Source: an uncultured Bacilli bacterium
GTDB taxonomy: Bacteria; Bacillota_I; Bacilli_A; RF39; UBA660
NCBI GenBank assembly: GCA_958413985.1
Contig: CATYVZ010000007.1
Coordinates: 13,000-76,999, forward strand
DNA: 64,000 nt
Reading direction: 5' to 3'
A model generated the notes under the pieces. It did not search any database. It saw only the letters and a list, made by a program, of their open reading frames with translations, and was not told the DNA's origin. Both the position numbers and the translations under genes were made by a program. This document shows, one piece after another, positions 61,886-64,000 of the stretch (within the stretch, counting starts at the first letter, position 1; every line of letters starts with the position of its first letter).

Positions 61886-62237
61886 CATTTTCAATAGGTA
61901 TATATTTCTTTAGTGTAGTATTCTGTAATTTTAAATATTCAATTTTAGTTCCGATTGCTCGTTCATCTTCAAAATATCCAAGGTAGTGAAATTTATTTTT
62001 TACTTTAATTAGGCATTCAATATTTTCTTCTAGTGCTTTAGCAATATTCTCTATAATATATTCTTCTTTTTTAGGTTTTTGTTCTTCTTTAACTTCTGAA
62101 ATTTTAATCTCATATCCTACAATTAAATTTCTAATATATTCAGACTGGGATAAGTTTAGTTTTGAAGAATCTCTTTTTAAAATAAATTTCTCATCATTGC
62201 TTAAAAATACATTAACTTTATTATTTCTTATTCTCAC
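61866..62237 (-). CDS. Ribbon-helix-helix protein, MobC-like relaxosome accessory
   Basis: 123 aa. The N-terminal ~50 residues (VNVFLSNDEKFILKRDSSKLNLSQSEYIRNLIVG) form a ribbon-helix-helix as in MobC-type mobilization proteins that bind oriT. The C-terminal half is a charged helix. The start is GTG 62237 behind AAAGGAG. It lies next to a palindrome-rich gap and tnpV, as in Tn4451-like elements. No relaxase is in the window. Confidence 0.65.
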   Translation of the reverse strand: MRIRNNKVNVFLSNDEKFILKRDSSKLNLSQSEYIRNLIVGYEIKISEVKEEQKPKKEEYIIENIAKALEENIECLIKVKNKFHYLGYFEDERAIGTKIEYLKLQNTTLKKYIPIENDKDNAT

Positions 62238-62268
62238 AGTTTAAAATCTCCTTTCTAAACATTAAGGG

Positions 62269-62349
62269 TATGGGAATTCCCATATACGAATTTATACGGG
62301 AGTATAAATTCAGTGCTGGCTATACACAATATGTGAGTACGTACTCACA
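62269..62349. other. Candidate transfer origin: three stacked palindromes
   Basis: Within 81 nt: TATGGGAA/TTCCCATA (62269-62284, 16 bp, perfect), GAATTTATAC / GTATAAATTC (62288-62311, 4-nt loop) and TGTGAGTAC/GTACTCACA (62332-62349, 18 bp, perfect; contains the tnpV stop). Such density next to a MobC-like gene suggests an oriT or recombination control site. The nick site cannot be placed. Confidence 0.45.
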
Positions 62350-62707
62350 CATTTTCAGTATAAATTAATTCTTTTAATATAATTTCTTCAGCAGTATTTT
62401 TATAATTATTCATAAGTTTTACCCATTCAATTTGATTTGTTTCTTTACTTTTTTCAGATAGTTTTTCATCTGATATTTTATAACTTTTCATCAAATTGTT
62501 TAATAAATTTTCTGCATCTTTACTTACTGAAACAAGATGATTAGTAAGTTCATCTTTCATTAAAAGTGTAGTATAAAGTGATTTTTTATAGTGTTTTAAA
62601 TGATTAAGTCTTAACATTCCATATTTATTAATTGTTCCTTTTTTATTATCTTTTAAAGTTAGATTTGGTAATTCATAATCACCAGTTCTTGTATATTTTA
62701 ATTCCAT
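62345..62707 (-). CDS. tnpV: TnpV-like transposon protein
   Basis: 120 aa. Matches the TnpV pattern of Tn4451-family elements: YTRTGDYELPNLTLKDN, GKYG-like INKYGMLRLNHLKHYKK, and the C-terminal IEWVKLMNNYKNTAEEIILKELIY. Function unknown, thought to assist excision. 3 nt after the recombinase stop, so cotranscribed. Confidence 0.85.
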   Translation of the reverse strand: MELKYTRTGDYELPNLTLKDNKKGTINKYGMLRLNHLKHYKKSLYTTLLMKDELTNHLVSVSKDAENLLNNLMKSYKISDEKLSEKSKETNQIEWVKLMNNYKNTAEEIILKELIYTENV

Positions 62708-62710
62708 AAT

Positions 62711-64000
62711 TTAATCATTTCCTTTCTTATTTGGTTTGTTAGGATTGTAAGTAACAATTCCATATTTTGTTTCAATATCTTCTTTATTTATAATTGATTT
62801 TGTTTTTATTTCAGTCGGTGATATTGGTACTATTCTTATAATTTTTTCATCTTTTATAGGTGTAAATTCACCAATAATATTACCTGTATCTTCATCAACT
62901 TTTTCATAAAGCTGATACATTTTTGTTTCATAAAATTCATTCAATCTATCTAAATATTCCTGTACTTGTTCATTAGAAATATTCGGACTACCAATAATAA
63001 ATTCTTCTTTACCATTTATCTCAACCGGTACTAATACATCTAATATTCCTTTATCTAAAAACTTCATTACGTTATTTATATAACTCTTTCTAAAATTAAT
63101 TTTTTCTATATGAAGTTCATTATTTTTATCTTTTGTTAGAATAACTGACTCAATAAATTTAGATATAAATTCCTGTTTTTCATCTTTAGTTTTACTTTCC
63201 CAATTTGTTTTGATAATATTATTTAGACTATCTAATCTTATCATGGTTTCTCGCTCAATATCTCTATCTGCCATTAATTGTTGTGGAGTAAATGTTATAT
63301 TGCCTAAATTTAGAAGTTCTGATTTCTTTTGCTCTAAAATTTCTAATTTTTCTTCAATTAATCTATAATCTTCTGAAAAATCTTCCATTTCAACAATATT
63401 ACTCATATATGCTTTTTTAATACGTTCTTTTTGTTTTTCTAATTGTGTAATCTCCTTATCTATATCATCAGTTTTAGTTGGTTTATGGTCTGCTAGAATA
63501 GTTAAAAAATACTTTTTAACTGCCATATCATACTCAACTAAATCATAAATAAATTGCATTAAACAGTCTTCAACTTTATCCTCACGATAATTTAAATGAC
63601 ACTTTTCACAGTTGTAATACATATATTTTTTCTTTTTACCACCAGAACCTTTACATTTCATAATTCTTCCACAAATAGGACATTTAATCTTTTGAAAGAA
63701 TAAATAAACCCTATCTCTTGTATAAGTTCTTTGATTAACTTCTTTTTGTCTTTGGCATTCTTCCCACATTGCACGTGATATTATTTGCTCAACAACATTC
63801 ATATAAATAACAGGTTCTTTGTTTTCTTTTTTAGCAATTCTTTTATATTGCTCATAATCTCCCATATAGATTTTGTTATCAATTATCTTTTGAATAGTCG
63901 TGTCTTTCCATTTCTTTGGATTTAATACTTTTTCTTCATTAAATATATTTGATATTTGCTGAAAACTTTTACCTTCTAAATACATTTTAAATATTCTTTC
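62711..64000 (-). CDS. Large serine recombinase (TnpX-like), N-terminal part outside window
   Basis: The frame is open to the right edge (ERIFKMYLEGKSFQQISNIF at the junction), so the catalytic resolvase domain lies beyond 64000. Present are the recombinase domain (NPKKWKDTTIQKIIDNKIYMGDY), a zinc ribbon with CPICGRIMKC and CEKC, a long coiled coil (about EKQKERIKKAY to KSELL), and a C-terminal tail. This is the arrangement of large serine integrases/TnpX that insert Tn4451-like elements. Transcribed toward the inside, so the right end of the element is probably just past the window. Confidence 0.9.
   Translation of the reverse strand, partial: ERIFKMYLEGKSFQQISNIFNEEKVLNPKKWKDTTIQKIIDNKIYMGDYEQYKRIAKKENKEPVIYMNVVEQIISRAMWEECQRQKEVNQRTYTRDRVYLFFQKIKCPICGRIMKCKGSGGKKKKYMYYNCEKCHLNYREDKVEDCLMQFIYDLVEYDMAVKKYFLTILADHKPTKTDDIDKEITQLEKQKERIKKAYMSNIVEMEDFSEDYRLIEEKLEILEQKKSELLNLGNITFTPQQLMADRDIERETMIRLDSLNNIIKTNWESKTKDEKQEFISKFIESVILTKDKNNELHIEKINFRKSYINNVMKFLDKGILDVLVPVEINGKEEFIIGSPNISNEQVQEYLDRLNEFYETKMYQLYEKVDEDTGNIIGEFTPIKDEKIIRIVPISPTEIKTKSIINKEDIETKYGIVTYNPNKPNKKGND

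Overview
The window looks like a chromosome segment of a low-GC, spore-forming Bacillota, most likely an uncultured gut lineage of class Bacilli. Three things point there: strong A+T richness; Bacillus-like gene order (sodA-pbp-rpmG-efp, yqfT/nfo, gpr/rpsT, yqeG-yqeH, ruvA-ruvB-queA, priA-fmt, yceD-rpmF); and sporulation genes (cse60, gpr, a KinB-like kinase). UGA acts as a stop codon, since several intact genes end in TGA, so this is not the Mycoplasma code. The favoured Shine-Dalgarno is GGTGA or GGAGG. The GGTGA often lies inside an upstream GTG/TTG/ATG and creates false N-terminal extensions; starts here are corrected for that.

Layout. 1-6.9 kb: end of a division/cell-wall cluster (mraY, PBP2B-type transpeptidase), adenosine deaminase, an LppM-like lipoprotein, a lipid flippase and cse60. 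6.9-10.7 kb: a metallopeptidase, then a VTC / DUF4956 / Cthe_2159 surface cassette. 11-17.8 kb: a surface-fibre operon with two tandem TasA/CalY-like substrates, a SipW-type signal peptidase, a DUF5305-like protein and a large dockerin-bearing secreted protein. 17.9-51.9 kb: mostly housekeeping, covering translation (efp, rpmG, rpsT, rpmF, metG, leuS, fmt), tRNA modification (tmcAL, miaA, queA), repair and replication (nfo, ruvAB, priA), envelope (PBP2, SEDS), ribosome assembly (yqeH), an interrupted collagen-like gene, a GH31 protein lacking its catalytic residues, and pyruvate kinase.

52.2-53.97 kb holds the most interesting locus: a GNAT-radical SAM-SPASM fusion whose 3' end overlaps a 48-codon, six-cysteine, aspartate-rich peptide gene with its own strong ribosome binding site. 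A clean terminator follows. It reads as a compact two-gene RiPP-like system (modified peptide) with an unusual acetyltransferase fusion.

54-64 kb is accessory DNA. It holds an ORF6N-PLD-like protein behind a structured leader, an AbrB regulator with a membrane partner, a KilA-N protein, a three-gene ABC exporter, and a Tn4451-like mobilization end (RHH/MobC-like protein, TnpV, large serine recombinase running off the window). Two small divergent RNAs with their own promoters and terminators, and a palindrome-dense candidate oriT, lie in the gaps. No tRNA, rRNA or CRISPR array was seen.
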